A DNA stretch of 64,000 bases from Nocardioides nitrophenolicus (GCF_016907515.1 NZ_JAFBBY010000001.1:496001-560000); one strand, 5' to 3'; shown: positions 7,559 through 16,745, numbered from the stretch's first letter. Numbers and translations are program-made. Notes: generated by a model from the letters alone, not told the origin.

Positions 7559-8185
7559 ATGGCCCAGACCCGCGTGGAGCAGAAGGAGCGGACTCGCCGC
7601 GCCATCCTCGACGCGGCGCTCGACCTGTCCGAGGACTCCACCCTGGTCGCGATCTCGCTACGGCAGGTCGCCAAGGAGGTCGGCATCGTGCCGACCGCCT
7701 TCTACCGCCACTTCCCCTCGATCGAGCACCTCGGCCTGGCGCTGGTCGAGGAGTCCCTCGACACCCTCCGCGCGCTGCTGCGCGAGCTGCGCCACACCGC
7801 CGGGGAGGACGCGGCGACGATCATCGACGGCTCGGTCGCGGTGCTCGTCGAGCAGGTCCGCCACGACCACGCCCACTACGGCTTCATCGCCCGCGAGCGG
7901 TTCGCCGGGCCGGCCGCCGTCCGTACGGCGATCGCCCGCGGCATCGAGCTCGCCGAACGCGAGCTCGCCACCGACATCGCCCACCTGCCCGGCACCGACA
8001 CCTGGTCCGAGCGCGACCTCCAGGTCCTCTCCGAGCTCATCGTGGGCTCCATGGTCACCACCGCCGAGCGCCTGCTCGGCACCGAGCCCGGCTCCGCCGC
8101 CGAGGAGCGGATCGCCGACGCCGCCCGCACCCAGCTGCGGATGATGCTGGTCGGCGCCCGCAACTGGCATTCGCGTACGACGTGA
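7559..8185 (+). CDS. TetR family regulator, FabR/DesT-like
   Basis: 208 residues. The DNA-binding half (EQKERTRRAILDAALDL ... LRQVAKEVGIVPTAFYRHF) and the stretch after it (SIEHLGLALVEES) are strikingly close to E. coli FabR ([20 protein letters not shown] as I recall it), and the C terminus has the FabR-like RMMLVGARNW. FabR and Pseudomonas DesT control unsaturated fatty acid synthesis; DesT sits beside a desaturase and reductase pair, exactly as here. I infer that it senses the saturated/unsaturated acyl-CoA balance and represses the divergent desaturase operon. Leaderless ATG start, set by TAGGAT six bases upstream. Confidence 0.85.
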   Translation: MAQTRVEQKERTRRAILDAALDLSEDSTLVAISLRQVAKEVGIVPTAFYRHFPSIEHLGLALVEESLDTLRALLRELRHTAGEDAATIIDGSVAVLVEQVRHDHAHYGFIARERFAGPAAVRTAIARGIELAERELATDIAHLPGTDTWSERDLQVLSELIVGSMVTTAERLLGTEPGSAAEERIADAARTQLRMMLVGARNWHSRTT

Positions 8186-8250
8186 GGCAACCCCGGCGGG
8201 GTGCGCACGCGTCTTCCAGATGGACCGTCCCCCACCTCCAGGAGCACCCC

Positions 8251-8850
8251 ATGACCGTCCCGGCCCGCCGCACCTCCCCCGCCGTCGCCGCCGTCCTCGC
8301 CCTCGTCGCGGGCCTGCTCGCCACCTTCCTCGTCGCGACGCCGGCCTCGGCGGCGGCCGGCCGCACCCGGGTCGTCGTCAAGGTCGCCGACTGCGAGGGC
8401 TGCCAGGTCTTCGTCCAGCAGGGTCTGCGCGAGCGCTGGTGGGCCAGCAAGACGCGCCCGGTGCGCGACGGCAAGGTCGTCTTCGTGGTGCCGTCGAGCC
8501 GGACCCACGGGCTGTCGATCGGGATCACCGGCACCTGGGAGGCGGCCTCGCCGCACCCGTCCGGCTTCCAGGCCATCGTCGCCCTGCGCTACAAGGGCGT
8601 CCCGGCCGGCAGCGGCATCGACCAGGCCACCGCCGCGACCAAGCACCGCGCCTCGGCCTGCTTCCCCGGCACGAACGCCCACCGCGTCGTCTTTCACGTC
8701 ACCGCCCGCAAGGTCACCATCGCCGGCAACGGCGGCCCGGCCGACACCACGATGGCGTGGGCCGACCCGCAGGTCCGCACGATGCGGGGCACCCTGATGG
8801 AGGTCTTCGACGGCGTGGCCGGCGCACAGGACATCGTCCCCTGCTGGTGA
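8251..8850 (+). CDS. secreted hypothetical protein
   Basis: 199 residues with a classical signal peptide: MTVPARRTSP, a hydrophobic core (VAAVLALVAGLLATFLVA) and cleavage after ATPASA near residue 34. The mature part is basic, predicted beta-rich, and has four cysteines (CEGCQVF near 48-54, ACFPG near 140, and CW at the very end) that could form two disulfides. I do not recognise the family. AGGAG lies eight bases before the ATG. It is 65 bp downstream of the TetR gene on the same strand but has no obvious functional link. Confidence 0.65.
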   Translation: MTVPARRTSPAVAAVLALVAGLLATFLVATPASAAAGRTRVVVKVADCEGCQVFVQQGLRERWWASKTRPVRDGKVVFVVPSSRTHGLSIGITGTWEAASPHPSGFQAIVALRYKGVPAGSGIDQATAATKHRASACFPGTNAHRVVFHVTARKVTIAGNGGPADTTMAWADPQVRTMRGTLMEVFDGVAGAQDIVPCW

Positions 8851-8922
8851 CCGCAATCGGATGAGCGTCACGCTCGTCACGTTCGATGGACGCCCGGTCC
8901 ACCCGGCAGTCACCATGTCGCG

Positions 8923-10017
8923 GTGCCGACCGCGACCGACCTCCTGAGCACCGCCGCCCGCAACGCCTGGGCGATCTCCCCCCTCGGCGACGGCGTCGAG
9001 CAGTACGACGGCCTCCCGGCCACCGTGCTCTGCGACGCCCCGCACCGGCGGCTGGTGCGCTACGACCGGACCACCACCGCCCGGGCGGCCCGCCCGGTGC
9101 TGCTCGTCCCGCCGCTGGCCGTCTCCGCGCGCTGCTTCGACCTGCGCCCGGGCCAGAGCCTCGCCGCCCACCTGCTGGAGGCCGGGCGGGCGACGTACCT
9201 CGTCGACTACGGGCGGATCACCTTCGCCGACCGCGGCATGGGCTTCGAGGCCTGGGTCGACGACATCCTCCCGACCGCGATCCGCGCCGTGCTGGCCGAC
9301 CACGCCGCCGGTGGGGACCACGCCGACGGCGTCGACCTGGTCGGCTGGTCGCTCGGCGGCACGTTGAGCCTGCTCACCGCGGCCGCCCACCCCGACCTGC
9401 CGATCACGTCGCTGACCGCCTTCGGCACGCCCATCGACTACGCGCAGGTCCCGGCCGTCCAGCCGCTGGTCGTCGCCGACCGCCTGCTCGGCAGCCGCGC
9501 CGTCACCGCGCCCACCGCCGCCCTCGGCGGCGTACCCCGGCACCTGGTGCGCGCCAGCTACCGGGCGATGGCGCCCAAGCGCGAGCTCACCAAGGCCGTA
9601 CACCTGGCGAGGAACATCCTCGACACCGAGGCCCTGGCCCGCACCAGCGCCATCGACGACTTCATCGGCGAGATGCCGGGCTACCCGGGCCGGGCGTACC
9701 ACCAGATCCACACTCGGCTGATGGTGCGCAACGAGCTGGCCACCGGCACCGTGCGGCTCAGCCGCAAGCGCGAGATCCGGCTCGGCGAGGTCCGCACGCC
9801 CGTGCTGTTCGTCGGCAGCCGGACCGACAACATCGCCGACGGGCCGGCCGTGCGGGCCGGGGTGGACGTCGTACCCGGCGCCCGGTACGCCGCGGCCGAC
9901 GGCCTCAGCCACCTCGGCCTGGTCGCCGGCCCGAAGGCCGCCGAGGTCAGCTGGCCGCTGCTCGACGCGTTCCTCGATGAGGTCGCTCCAGCCTCATCGG
10001 CCACACTTGACGCGTAG
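8923..10017 (+). CDS. alpha/beta hydrolase, PHA-synthase-like
   Basis: 364 residues. It has an alpha/beta-hydrolase core with PVLLVPPLAVSARCFDL early, a nucleophile elbow GWSLGGTLS near residue 143, an acid region VLFVGSRTDNI near 290 and a histidine in SHLGLVAG near 330. The long first half and the elbow context recall PhaC-type enzymes, but the nucleophile is Ser rather than the Cys of PHA synthases, so a lipase/esterase role on acyl substrates is more likely. GTG start; no strong ribosome site is visible. The gene ends facing a convergent MFS gene across two perfect palindromes. Confidence 0.7.
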   Translation: MPTATDLLSTAARNAWAISPLGDGVEQYDGLPATVLCDAPHRRLVRYDRTTTARAARPVLLVPPLAVSARCFDLRPGQSLAAHLLEAGRATYLVDYGRITFADRGMGFEAWVDDILPTAIRAVLADHAAGGDHADGVDLVGWSLGGTLSLLTAAAHPDLPITSLTAFGTPIDYAQVPAVQPLVVADRLLGSRAVTAPTAALGGVPRHLVRASYRAMAPKRELTKAVHLARNILDTEALARTSAIDDFIGEMPGYPGRAYHQIHTRLMVRNELATGTVRLSRKREIRLGEVRTPVLFVGSRTDNIADGPAVRAGVDVVPGARYAAADGLSHLGLVAGPKAAEVSWPLLDAFLDEVAPASSATLDA

Positions 10018-10023
10018 TTCTGT

Positions 10024-10087
10024 CACTTGTCGGGCGTTGCAACGCCCGACAAGTGCAGGAATCGCCGGTCGACCGGCGATTCCTGCA
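10024..10087. repeat. two back-to-back perfect palindromes between convergent genes
   Basis: 10024-10055 is a perfect 32-nt palindrome (CACTTGTCGGGCGTTG and its exact complement, no loop base). 10054-10087 is a perfect 34-nt palindrome (TGCAGGAATCGCCGGTC and its complement). They share the TG at 10054-10055. Both lie between convergent stops at 10017 and 10103, so they can terminate transcription from either side or extrude as adjacent cruciforms. Neither has a T tract. Confidence 0.75.
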
Positions 10088-10102
10088 CCCCACGCCGAGC
10101 GG

Positions 10103-11587
10103 TCAGTGCCCGCCGTGAGCACCCGCCGGGGTGTCGGCCTTGGCCGGCAGCAGCAGCGACATCGCGATCACCACGACACCGATCACCGCACCCGCGAAGA
10201 ACGCCCACTGCAGGCCGCCCATGAACGCGTCGGCCGGTGAGCTCCCGGACTCGGCGAGGCTCTCGCTGCGGTTGGTCATGATCACGACCAGCAGCGCGGT
10301 GCCGATGGCGCCGGCGACCTGCTGGAGCGTGCCGAGCAGCGAGCTGCCGTGGGAGTACAGCTGCGGCGCAAGGTCGCCCAGGCCGATGGTGAAGACCGGC
10401 GTGAAGATGGTGGCCAGGCTCGCCATCAGCGCGACGTGGAGCGCGACCAGCAGGACGTAGGGCGTGTCGACGCCGATCCGGCTCAGCGCGAACAGCAGCG
10501 CCACCATCGCGACCGAGCCCGGGATCACCAGCGGGCGGGCGCCGATCCGGTCGAACACCTTGCCGACCTGCGGGCCGAGCAGGCCCATTGCCAGGCCACC
10601 GGGCATGACCAGCAGGCCGGTCTGCAGCTCGCTGAGCCCGCGCAGGTTCTGGAAGTAGAGCGGCAGCAGGAGCATCGAGCCGAGGAAGGCCATGAAGCCG
10701 GCCGACATCAGGATCAGCGAGACCGTGAAGTTGCGGACCTTGAGCGTGCGCAGGTCCATCAGCGGCCGGTCCGAGCGCTGCAGGTGGAGCTGGTAGAGCG
10801 CGAAGGCCGCGATCAGCACGACGCCGCCGGCGATGAGCAGCGCGGGCTCGGGCCAGTCGGCGTTGCCGACCTTGCTCAGCCCGAAGACGAAGGTGCTGAA
10901 GCCGCCGGCCGCGAGCACCACGCTGAGCCAGCTGATCGGGCTGCGGTTGGTCTCGCCGACGTTCTCGAGCTGGCGCAGGCCGACGTAGCCGACCAGGACG
11001 GCGATGGGGAGCACCACCGCGAAGATCAGCCGCCACGAGCCGAAGTGCAGCAGGATGCCGGACACCGCCGGGCCCAGCGCCGGGGCGCAGGACATGGCGA
11101 GCGTGACCTGACCCATCACCCGGCCCCGGTCCTCGGCGGCGACCACCGTCATCAGGGTCGTCATCAGCAGCGGCATCATCACGGCGGTGCCGCCCGCCTG
11201 GACCACCCGGCCGACGAGCAGCACGCCGAAGGTCGGGGCCACCGCCGCGACCAGGGTGCCGACGCTGAAGGTGATCATCGCGGTGGCGTACGCCGTGCGC
11301 GTGGTCACCCGCTGGAGGAACCAGCCGGTCACCGGGATGACCGCGGCCATGGTCAGCATGAACACGGTCAGGGACCACTGGGCGGTGGTCTCGGTGATGC
11401 GGAAGTCCTCCATCAGCCGAGGGACCGCGTTGACCAGGGTGGTCTCGTTGAGGATCACGACGAAGGTCGCCGCGACCAGCAGCTTGATGACGAGCGGAGT
11501 CCGTCCCGGGGTCGCCGGGGCGCTCGTGAACTCCTGCTCGAACGCGGCGATGTCGCCGGTCTCAGCGGGTCCGGAGGGCGCAGTCAT
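10103..11587 (-). CDS. MFS drug exporter, DHA2 (EmrB/QacA) type
   Basis: 494 residues, about 14 hydrophobic helices, starting with a 30-residue polar tail and the first helix LVIKLLVAATFVVILNETTL. Motifs fit DHA2 drug:H+ antiporters: the ETTLVNAVPRLMEDF segment in helix 1, RVVQAGGTAVMMPL in the helix 4 region and an ALGPAVSGI motif-C-like turn. Start at 11587 is preceded by AGGA; a longer frame was rejected. The 262 bp upstream (11588-11849) hold no gene; TTCGTCGTACGAATGAA on the minus strand near 11670 is an imperfect palindrome and could be an operator. Confidence 0.85.
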   Translation of the reverse strand: MTAPSGPAETGDIAAFEQEFTSAPATPGRTPLVIKLLVAATFVVILNETTLVNAVPRLMEDFRITETTAQWSLTVFMLTMAAVIPVTGWFLQRVTTRTAYATAMITFSVGTLVAAVAPTFGVLLVGRVVQAGGTAVMMPLLMTTLMTVVAAEDRGRVMGQVTLAMSCAPALGPAVSGILLHFGSWRLIFAVVLPIAVLVGYVGLRQLENVGETNRSPISWLSVVLAAGGFSTFVFGLSKVGNADWPEPALLIAGGVVLIAAFALYQLHLQRSDRPLMDLRTLKVRNFTVSLILMSAGFMAFLGSMLLLPLYFQNLRGLSELQTGLLVMPGGLAMGLLGPQVGKVFDRIGARPLVIPGSVAMVALLFALSRIGVDTPYVLLVALHVALMASLATIFTPVFTIGLGDLAPQLYSHGSSLLGTLQQVAGAIGTALLVVIMTNRSESLAESGSSPADAFMGGLQWAFFAGAVIGVVVIAMSLLLPAKADTPAGAHGGH

Positions 11588-11849
11588 GACAGGTCCTATC
11601 GGTTGGGTGGCAGGGGCTGGCGGTGGCCGACCCTGGGACGCCGGGTGGCTCGGGCTGGCCGTCGCTTCATTCGTACGACGAACCAGCCGTCCCCGATTCG
11701 ACACGGCGGACCGAGGAAGTTCATCGGCCCGCCCCATCGGGCGCTGACAGGAGTCAATCGTCCAGCACCGACAGTCATTCCCGCCAATGGTTAAAAGGGG
11801 TCACCAACCCGAGCCCCGCCATGGCGCCCGCCTCAGCCTGCAGCCCGCC

Positions 11850-12824
11850 TCAGCGCGTGAAGACGATCTTCCCGAACACGTCGCCGCTGGCCATCGCGGC
11901 GAAGCCGTCGCGCGCCTCGGTCATCGGCAGCACCCGGTCGATGACGGGCCGCACGCCGGTGCTGTCGAGCAGGTTGACCAGCGCGGCCAGCTCGCCGCGG
12001 GTGCCCATGGTGGAGCCGACGACGCTGAGCTGGAGGAAGAAGATCCGGGTCAGCTCGGCGTCGTCGAGGTTCGGGCCCGAGGTCGTACCGGAGATCACGA
12101 TCCGGCCGCCCGGACGCAGCGCGCGGATGGAGTGCGACCAGGTCGCGCGACCGACCGTCTCCATCACCGCGTCCACCTTCTCGGGCAGCCGGGCTCCCGA
12201 CTCGAACACCTCGTGGGCGCCCAGCTCGAGCGCCTTGGCCCGCTTCGCCTCGTCGCGCGAGGTCGCGAGCACCCGCAGCCCACCGGCCCGGCCGAGCGCG
12301 ATCAGCGCGGTCGCGACGCCACCGCCGGCGCCCTGCACCAGCACCGTGTCGCCGGCCTTGAGCCCGCCCTGCGTGAACAGCATCCGGTACGCCGTCAGCC
12401 ACGCCGTCGGCAGGCAGGCGGCCTCCTCGAAGGACAGCGAGGCGGGCTTCGGCACCACATTGCGCCGCGGCACGATCACCTGGTCGGCCAGGGTCCCCTG
12501 GTGGCGCTCGGAGAGCAGTGAGCGGCGCGGATCGAAGGTCTCGTCGCCGGTCCAGTCCGGGTCGGAGACGACGGCGTGGACGACGACCTCGTTGCCGTCC
12601 TCGTCGTAGCCCGCCGCGTCGCAGCCGAGGATCATCGGCAGCGCCTCGGCCTTGAGTCCCACTCCGCGCAGCGACCACAGGTCGTGGTGGTTGAGCGAGG
12701 CGGCCTTCACGGTGACGGTGGTCCAGCCCTCGGGGGCGACCGGGTCGGGGCGCTCGCCCAGCACGAGGCCGGTCAGCGGGTCGTCGGCGGAGCTGGCGAA
12801 GGAGTCGGCGTAGACAGCGAACAT
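11850..12824 (-). CDS. zinc-independent alcohol dehydrogenase/quinone oxidoreductase (MDR family)
   Basis: 324 residues. It has a GroES-like N-terminal half (TVKAASLNHHDLWSLRG, LGCDAAGYDEDGNEV) and a Rossmann half with VLVQGAGGGVATALIALGRA near 155-175 and ATSRDEAKRAKALELGAHEV for NADP(H) binding. The cysteine cluster of the structural zinc site of classical ADHs is absent, as in the QOR branch. It probably reduces a quinone or enone with NADPH; substrate unknown. 21 bp separate it from the malic enzyme stop upstream on the same strand, and it may be read from that transcript or from its own promoter. Confidence 0.82.
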   Translation of the reverse strand: MFAVYADSFASSADDPLTGLVLGERPDPVAPEGWTTVTVKAASLNHHDLWSLRGVGLKAEALPMILGCDAAGYDEDGNEVVVHAVVSDPDWTGDETFDPRRSLLSERHQGTLADQVIVPRRNVVPKPASLSFEEAACLPTAWLTAYRMLFTQGGLKAGDTVLVQGAGGGVATALIALGRAGGLRVLATSRDEAKRAKALELGAHEVFESGARLPEKVDAVMETVGRATWSHSIRALRPGGRIVISGTTSGPNLDDAELTRIFFLQLSVVGSTMGTRGELAALVNLLDSTGVRPVIDRVLPMTEARDGFAAMASGDVFGKIVFTR

Positions 12825-12845
12825 GGTGCCGACGCTATCGGGGGA

Positions 12846-14036
<1,191 letters not shown>

Positions 14037-14102
14037 CCATCCTTTCACACCGTCCGCGCGACACAGCGCGGTGTCCGCATGGGACAGGTCACAGCGGCCG
14101 GT

Positions 14103-14426
14103 TCACAGCAGCCGCGGCCGGGGCCACACCCGGCCGCGCACGACGCCCGCCACGTCCGCGTCCGGCACGGCACCCCGGTGCCGGGAGTCCACGCCGGCGT
14201 CCGGGTTGTCGCTGAGCAGCCACCAGCCGCTCCCCCGGCGCTCGGCCACGCGCTTGACGGCGAGGGTGCCGTCGGCGAAGCGTGCGACCACGATCCGGCC
14301 CGGTCGCACCCGGGCGCCGTACGACACCAGGAGCCGCTCGCCGGGCCGCAGCGTGGGCCGCATGGAGTCGCCGCGGACGACGGCGAGTCCCACGCGGGGC
14401 CGACCTCCCGTTGCCGCGCGATCCAT
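14103..14426 (-). CDS. sodX: nickel-type superoxide dismutase maturation protease (S26)
   Basis: 107-residue S26-family peptidase with only the catalytic core. The serine lies in VVRGDSMRPTLRPGERLLV near residue 21, the lysine in TLAVKRVAERR near 57, and the SDNPDAGVDSRHRG segment is typical of the family. There is no clear membrane anchor. Such proteins remove the N-terminal propeptide of NiSOD so that His1 and Cys2 can bind nickel; the sodN gene lies immediately divergent (58 bp). ATG at 14426 gives the normal short length. The upstream in-frame ATGs lie inside the shared promoter. Overlapping -10-like sequences occupy 14427-14440. Confidence 0.88.
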   Translation of the reverse strand: MDRAATGGRPRVGLAVVRGDSMRPTLRPGERLLVSYGARVRPGRIVVARFADGTLAVKRVAERRGSGWWLLSDNPDAGVDSRHRGAVPDADVAGVVRGRVWPRPRLL

Positions 14427-14484
14427 GCCGAGTAGTGTCGCAGGCAGCATTTCCCTACCCGACTGACTCTCTGAGAGGACCGAC

Positions 14485-14910
14485 ATGTTCTCCCGTATCG
14501 CCGACTCGCTTCGCGCGGCCTTCGTGGCCCCCACCGTCGAGGTCTCCGCCCACTGCGACCTGCCCTGCGGCGTCTACGACCCGGCCCAGGCCCGGATCGA
14601 GGCCGAGTCGATCAAGGCCGTCATCGCCAAGGCGCTCGACAGCGACGACCCCGACTTCCGCACCCGCGCCATCCTGATCAAGGAGCAGCGCTCCGAGCTG
14701 GTCAAGCACCACCTCTGGGTGCTGTGGACCGACTACTTCAAGCCCCCGCACTTCGAGGCCTACCCGCAGCTCCACACCCTGGTCAACGAGGCCACCAAGC
14801 TCGCCGGCGCGACCGGCACCAAGGGCACCCTCGACCCGGCCAAGGCCGACGAGCTGCTGGCGAAGATCGACGAGATCGCCGAGATCTTCTGGGCGACGAA
14901 GAAGGGCTGA
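14485..14910 (+). CDS. sodN: nickel superoxide dismutase precursor
   Basis: 141 residues. The nickel hook HCDLPCGVYDP begins at residue 23; His1, Cys2 and Cys6 of the mature enzyme are all present. The 22-residue propeptide (MFSRIADSLRAAFVAPTVEVSA) must be cleaved by the SodX protease encoded next door. The rest is the four-helix-bundle subunit (QARIEAESIKAVIAKAL, LVKHHLWVLWTDYF). It dismutates superoxide as a cytoplasmic hexamer. GAGAGGA lies six bases before the ATG. In Streptomyces sodN is nickel-induced; an equivalent control is expected but no operator is evident to me. Confidence 0.95.
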   Translation: MFSRIADSLRAAFVAPTVEVSAHCDLPCGVYDPAQARIEAESIKAVIAKALDSDDPDFRTRAILIKEQRSELVKHHLWVLWTDYFKPPHFEAYPQLHTLVNEATKLAGATGTKGTLDPAKADELLAKIDEIAEIFWATKKG

Positions 14911-14956
14911 TCCAGAAGGACTAGTCATTCCGGGCCAGAGGGCCCAGAGCTCACGG

Positions 14957-14991
14957 GCCGCACGTCCATTTGACGTGCGGCTTCGTGATTT
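14957..14991 (+). terminator. terminator after sodN
   Basis: GCCGCACGTC (14957-14966) pairs perfectly with GACGTGCGGC (14972-14981) around a 5-base loop, followed by the T-rich TTCGTGATTT. Lies 47 bp after the sodN stop. Confidence 0.75.
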
Positions 14992-15017
14992 CGGCCCCAT
15001 GGGAGGACGAGGTCCCT

Positions 15018-15121
15018 TAGCGTGACGCGGAGTCGGGCAAGTCGTTGCCCGGACCGACATCACCAACCGACCAGGGAGCACGCGGTCGGGGGGACCACAC
15101 CATCCGGAGGGAGAAGCCGCG
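15018..15121 (+). promoter_or_regulatory. promoter and structured 5' leader of secreted protein gene 15122
   Basis: TAGCGT (15018-15023) is a -10. The transcript would then carry a leader of about 90 nt with two stems: CGGGCAA/TTGCCCG (15034-15051, loop GTCG) and CCGACC/GGTCGG (15067-15089), before GGAGGGAG ahead of the ATG. The paralogous gene at 16126 also has TTAGNGTGAC and a GC-rich, foldable leader of about the same length. A riboswitch-like or RNA-thermometer role is possible but not shown. Confidence 0.45.
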
Positions 15122-15946
15122 ATGCATCGCGCCCTTTTCAAGATGTTCATCGGCCTGGCGGTAGCACTGGGCCTGACCTTCACGACGGCGTCCGTCTCGT
15201 CGGCGGCCCCGGCCGCGCCGGCGCGGCAGGAGCCCGCGGCGGACTGCTCCGCGCAGGGCCAGGCGCTCACCAAGGCGTACAACAACTACGGTGCCGCGAA
15301 CGCCTACGTCGCCGCGGCCGACGCCAAGGTCAAGAAGTTCAAGAAGAAGCTCAAGAAGGCCAAGAAGCACCACGCGCCGGCCAAGAAGATCACCAAGCTC
15401 AAGAAGAAGCTCAAGAAGGCGAAGAAGGCCAAGCGGGCCGGCATCGCGTACCGCAACCAGACCGTCGCCGCCTACAACGGCGCCTACGCGGCGTACGCGA
15501 CCTGCAAGGGCCGGCCCAACGCGGCCCCGCCGGCCACGCCCGAGCTGCCGGTCCAGGCGCTGTGCGACCTGGTGCCCCAGCTGCAGCCGCTCTGCGACGC
15601 CTTCGGCAGCGCGCTCGACCCGCTGATGACCACCTTCGACACCTTCTGCGCGATGGCCCCGGCCGAGGCCAAGCCCCTCTGCGACGCCCTCAAGGCCGGT
15701 CTCACCAACCCGACCGGTCTCGTCGACATCCTCCGGGCCACGCTGTCCAACCTCGGCCTCGGCACGGCCGTGGACGCGCTCGACCCGGTCCTCGACCTGC
15801 TCGACACCATCCTCAAGACGCTGGGCGGCGGACTGCCGGGCGGACTGCCCAGCATCCCCGGCCTGCCCAGCCTGCCGGGCCTGCCCGGTGCGGGCGGCGG
15901 CAACCCGCTGTGCTCGCTCGGCCTGCCCCTCCCCGGACTGTGCTGA
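15122..15946 (+). CDS. secreted lysine-rich coiled-coil protein
   Basis: 274 residues. Signal peptide MHRALFKMFIGLAVALGLTFTTASVSSAAP, cleaved near residue 29. Then a cysteine (AADCSAQ), an alanine-rich helix, and a strongly basic stretch of about 40 residues (KKFKKKLKKAKKHH, KKITKLKKKLKKAKKAKR at about 72-108), probably an extended helix able to bind polyanions such as teichoic acid, nucleic acid or acidic glycans. The middle has spaced cysteines (C140, C155, C160, C176, C185 by rough count). The C terminus is a Gly/Leu/Pro low-complexity tail (GLPSLPGLPG) ending in Cys. A paralogue follows at 16126 with the same architecture. Function unknown. Confidence 0.7.
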   Translation: MHRALFKMFIGLAVALGLTFTTASVSSAAPAAPARQEPAADCSAQGQALTKAYNNYGAANAYVAAADAKVKKFKKKLKKAKKHHAPAKKITKLKKKLKKAKKAKRAGIAYRNQTVAAYNGAYAAYATCKGRPNAAPPATPELPVQALCDLVPQLQPLCDAFGSALDPLMTTFDTFCAMAPAEAKPLCDALKAGLTNPTGLVDILRATLSNLGLGTAVDALDPVLDLLDTILKTLGGGLPGGLPSIPGLPSLPGLPGAGGGNPLCSLGLPLPGLC

Positions 15947-15971
15947 CAACGTCCGACTGAGCAACGACAGG

Positions 15972-16003
15972 ACCCCGGGACCGACGTCCCGGGGTTCTTC
16001 GTT
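15972..16003 (+). terminator. terminator after secreted protein gene 15122
   Basis: ACCCCGGGAC pairs with GTCCCGGGGT around CGAC, followed by TCTTCGTT. It lies 26 bp after the stop and separates the two paralogous secreted-protein genes. Confidence 0.8.
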
Positions 16004-16023
16004 GCCGGGGTGCCTCCATGCCT

Positions 16024-16125
16024 TAGGGTGACCCCCGAGCCGGGCGTCCCATGCGTCCGGCCGATTCTCGGCTGTCGCCTATGGGGGGCGAGCGGCTGTC
16101 GACTTCACCTGAGGGAGAAACCGGC
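16024..16125 (+). promoter_or_regulatory. promoter and structured 5' leader of secreted protein gene 16126
   Basis: TAGGGT (16024-16029) is a -10. The leader of about 90 nt can pair CCGAG (16035-16039) with CTCGG (16067-16071) enclosing GCCGG/CCGGC (16039-16061), and ends with GAGGGAGAAACCGGC before the ATG. The -10 context CTTAGGGTGAC matches CTTAGCGTGAC of the paralogue's promoter at 15016, suggesting common control. Confidence 0.45.
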
Positions 16126-16695
16126 ATGAATCGAGCCCTGCTCAAACTGATCCTCGGCGTCGCCGTCGCACTCGGCCTCACGCTGGCCGCTGCTCCGGTG
16201 GCCTCGGCCGCCCCGGCAGCCGCCACCACCGAGCGCGCGGTCGACTGCGTCGCCCAGGCCAAGGCCGTCGACATCGCGACCGCCACCCGGTCCGCGGCCC
16301 GGATCAAGATCCAGAACCTCGCCACCAAGATCTTCAAGCTCGAGAAGAAGATCAAGAAGGCCAAGCGGCACCACCAGGCGGCCAAGGTCAAGAAGCTGAC
16401 CAAGAAGCTCAACAAGGCCAAGCGCAAGATCCGCAAGACCAAGATCCTGCGCGCCAACGCCGCCAAGGCCGTCAGCGGCACCCAGGTGCTGTACGCCTCC
16501 TGCCTGGCCGGCAACGGCGTCCCGCTGCCGACCTCGAAGCCGGACAAGGACAACCTGCTCGACTACGTCGGCGACGCGCTCAACCAGCTGGGCCTCGGCT
16601 TCCTGCTCGACTCGCTCGGTCTCGAGGCCGTTCTCGACCTGCTCGACCAGACCGGCCTGCTCGACCTGCTGGGTCTCGGCGACCTGCGTCCCTGA
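16126..16695 (+). CDS. secreted lysine-rich coiled-coil protein (paralogue of 15122)
   Basis: 189 residues. Signal peptide MNRALLKLILGVAVALGLTLAAAPVASAAP matches the paralogue almost position by position (MHRALFKMFIGLAVALGLT). Mature part: one cysteine (VDCVAQAK), then a basic helical region (KIFKLEKKIKKAKRHH, VKKLTKKLNKAKRKIRKTK) at about 65-110, a second cysteine (YASCLAG), and a leucine/glycine/aspartate-rich tail (LLDSLGLEAVLDLLDQTGLLDLLGLG). It lacks the long Gly/Pro tail of the paralogue. Likely a recent-to-moderate duplication. Function unknown; surface association through the basic helix is inference. Confidence 0.7.
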   Translation: MNRALLKLILGVAVALGLTLAAAPVASAAPAAATTERAVDCVAQAKAVDIATATRSAARIKIQNLATKIFKLEKKIKKAKRHHQAAKVKKLTKKLNKAKRKIRKTKILRANAAKAVSGTQVLYASCLAGNGVPLPTSKPDKDNLLDYVGDALNQLGLGFLLDSLGLEAVLDLLDQTGLLDLLGLGDLRP

Positions 16696-16711
16696 CGCGA
16701 CCCGTCCCCGT

Positions 16712-16745
16712 CCAACGGCCGTGTCCTCCGGGACACGGCCGTTGG
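16712..16745 (+). terminator. terminator after secreted protein gene 16126
   Basis: CCAACGGCCGTGTCC (16712-16726) and its exact complement (16731-16745) form a 15-bp stem with loop TCCG. A TAGGGT -10 for the next operon (16747-16752) follows almost at once. Confidence 0.75.

Noticed and set aside
15018..15121. c-di-AMP (ydaO-type) riboswitch before a secreted-protein gene
   Set aside because: The leader is too short and lacks the conserved loops I recall for that class; only a generic GC-rich structure is supported.
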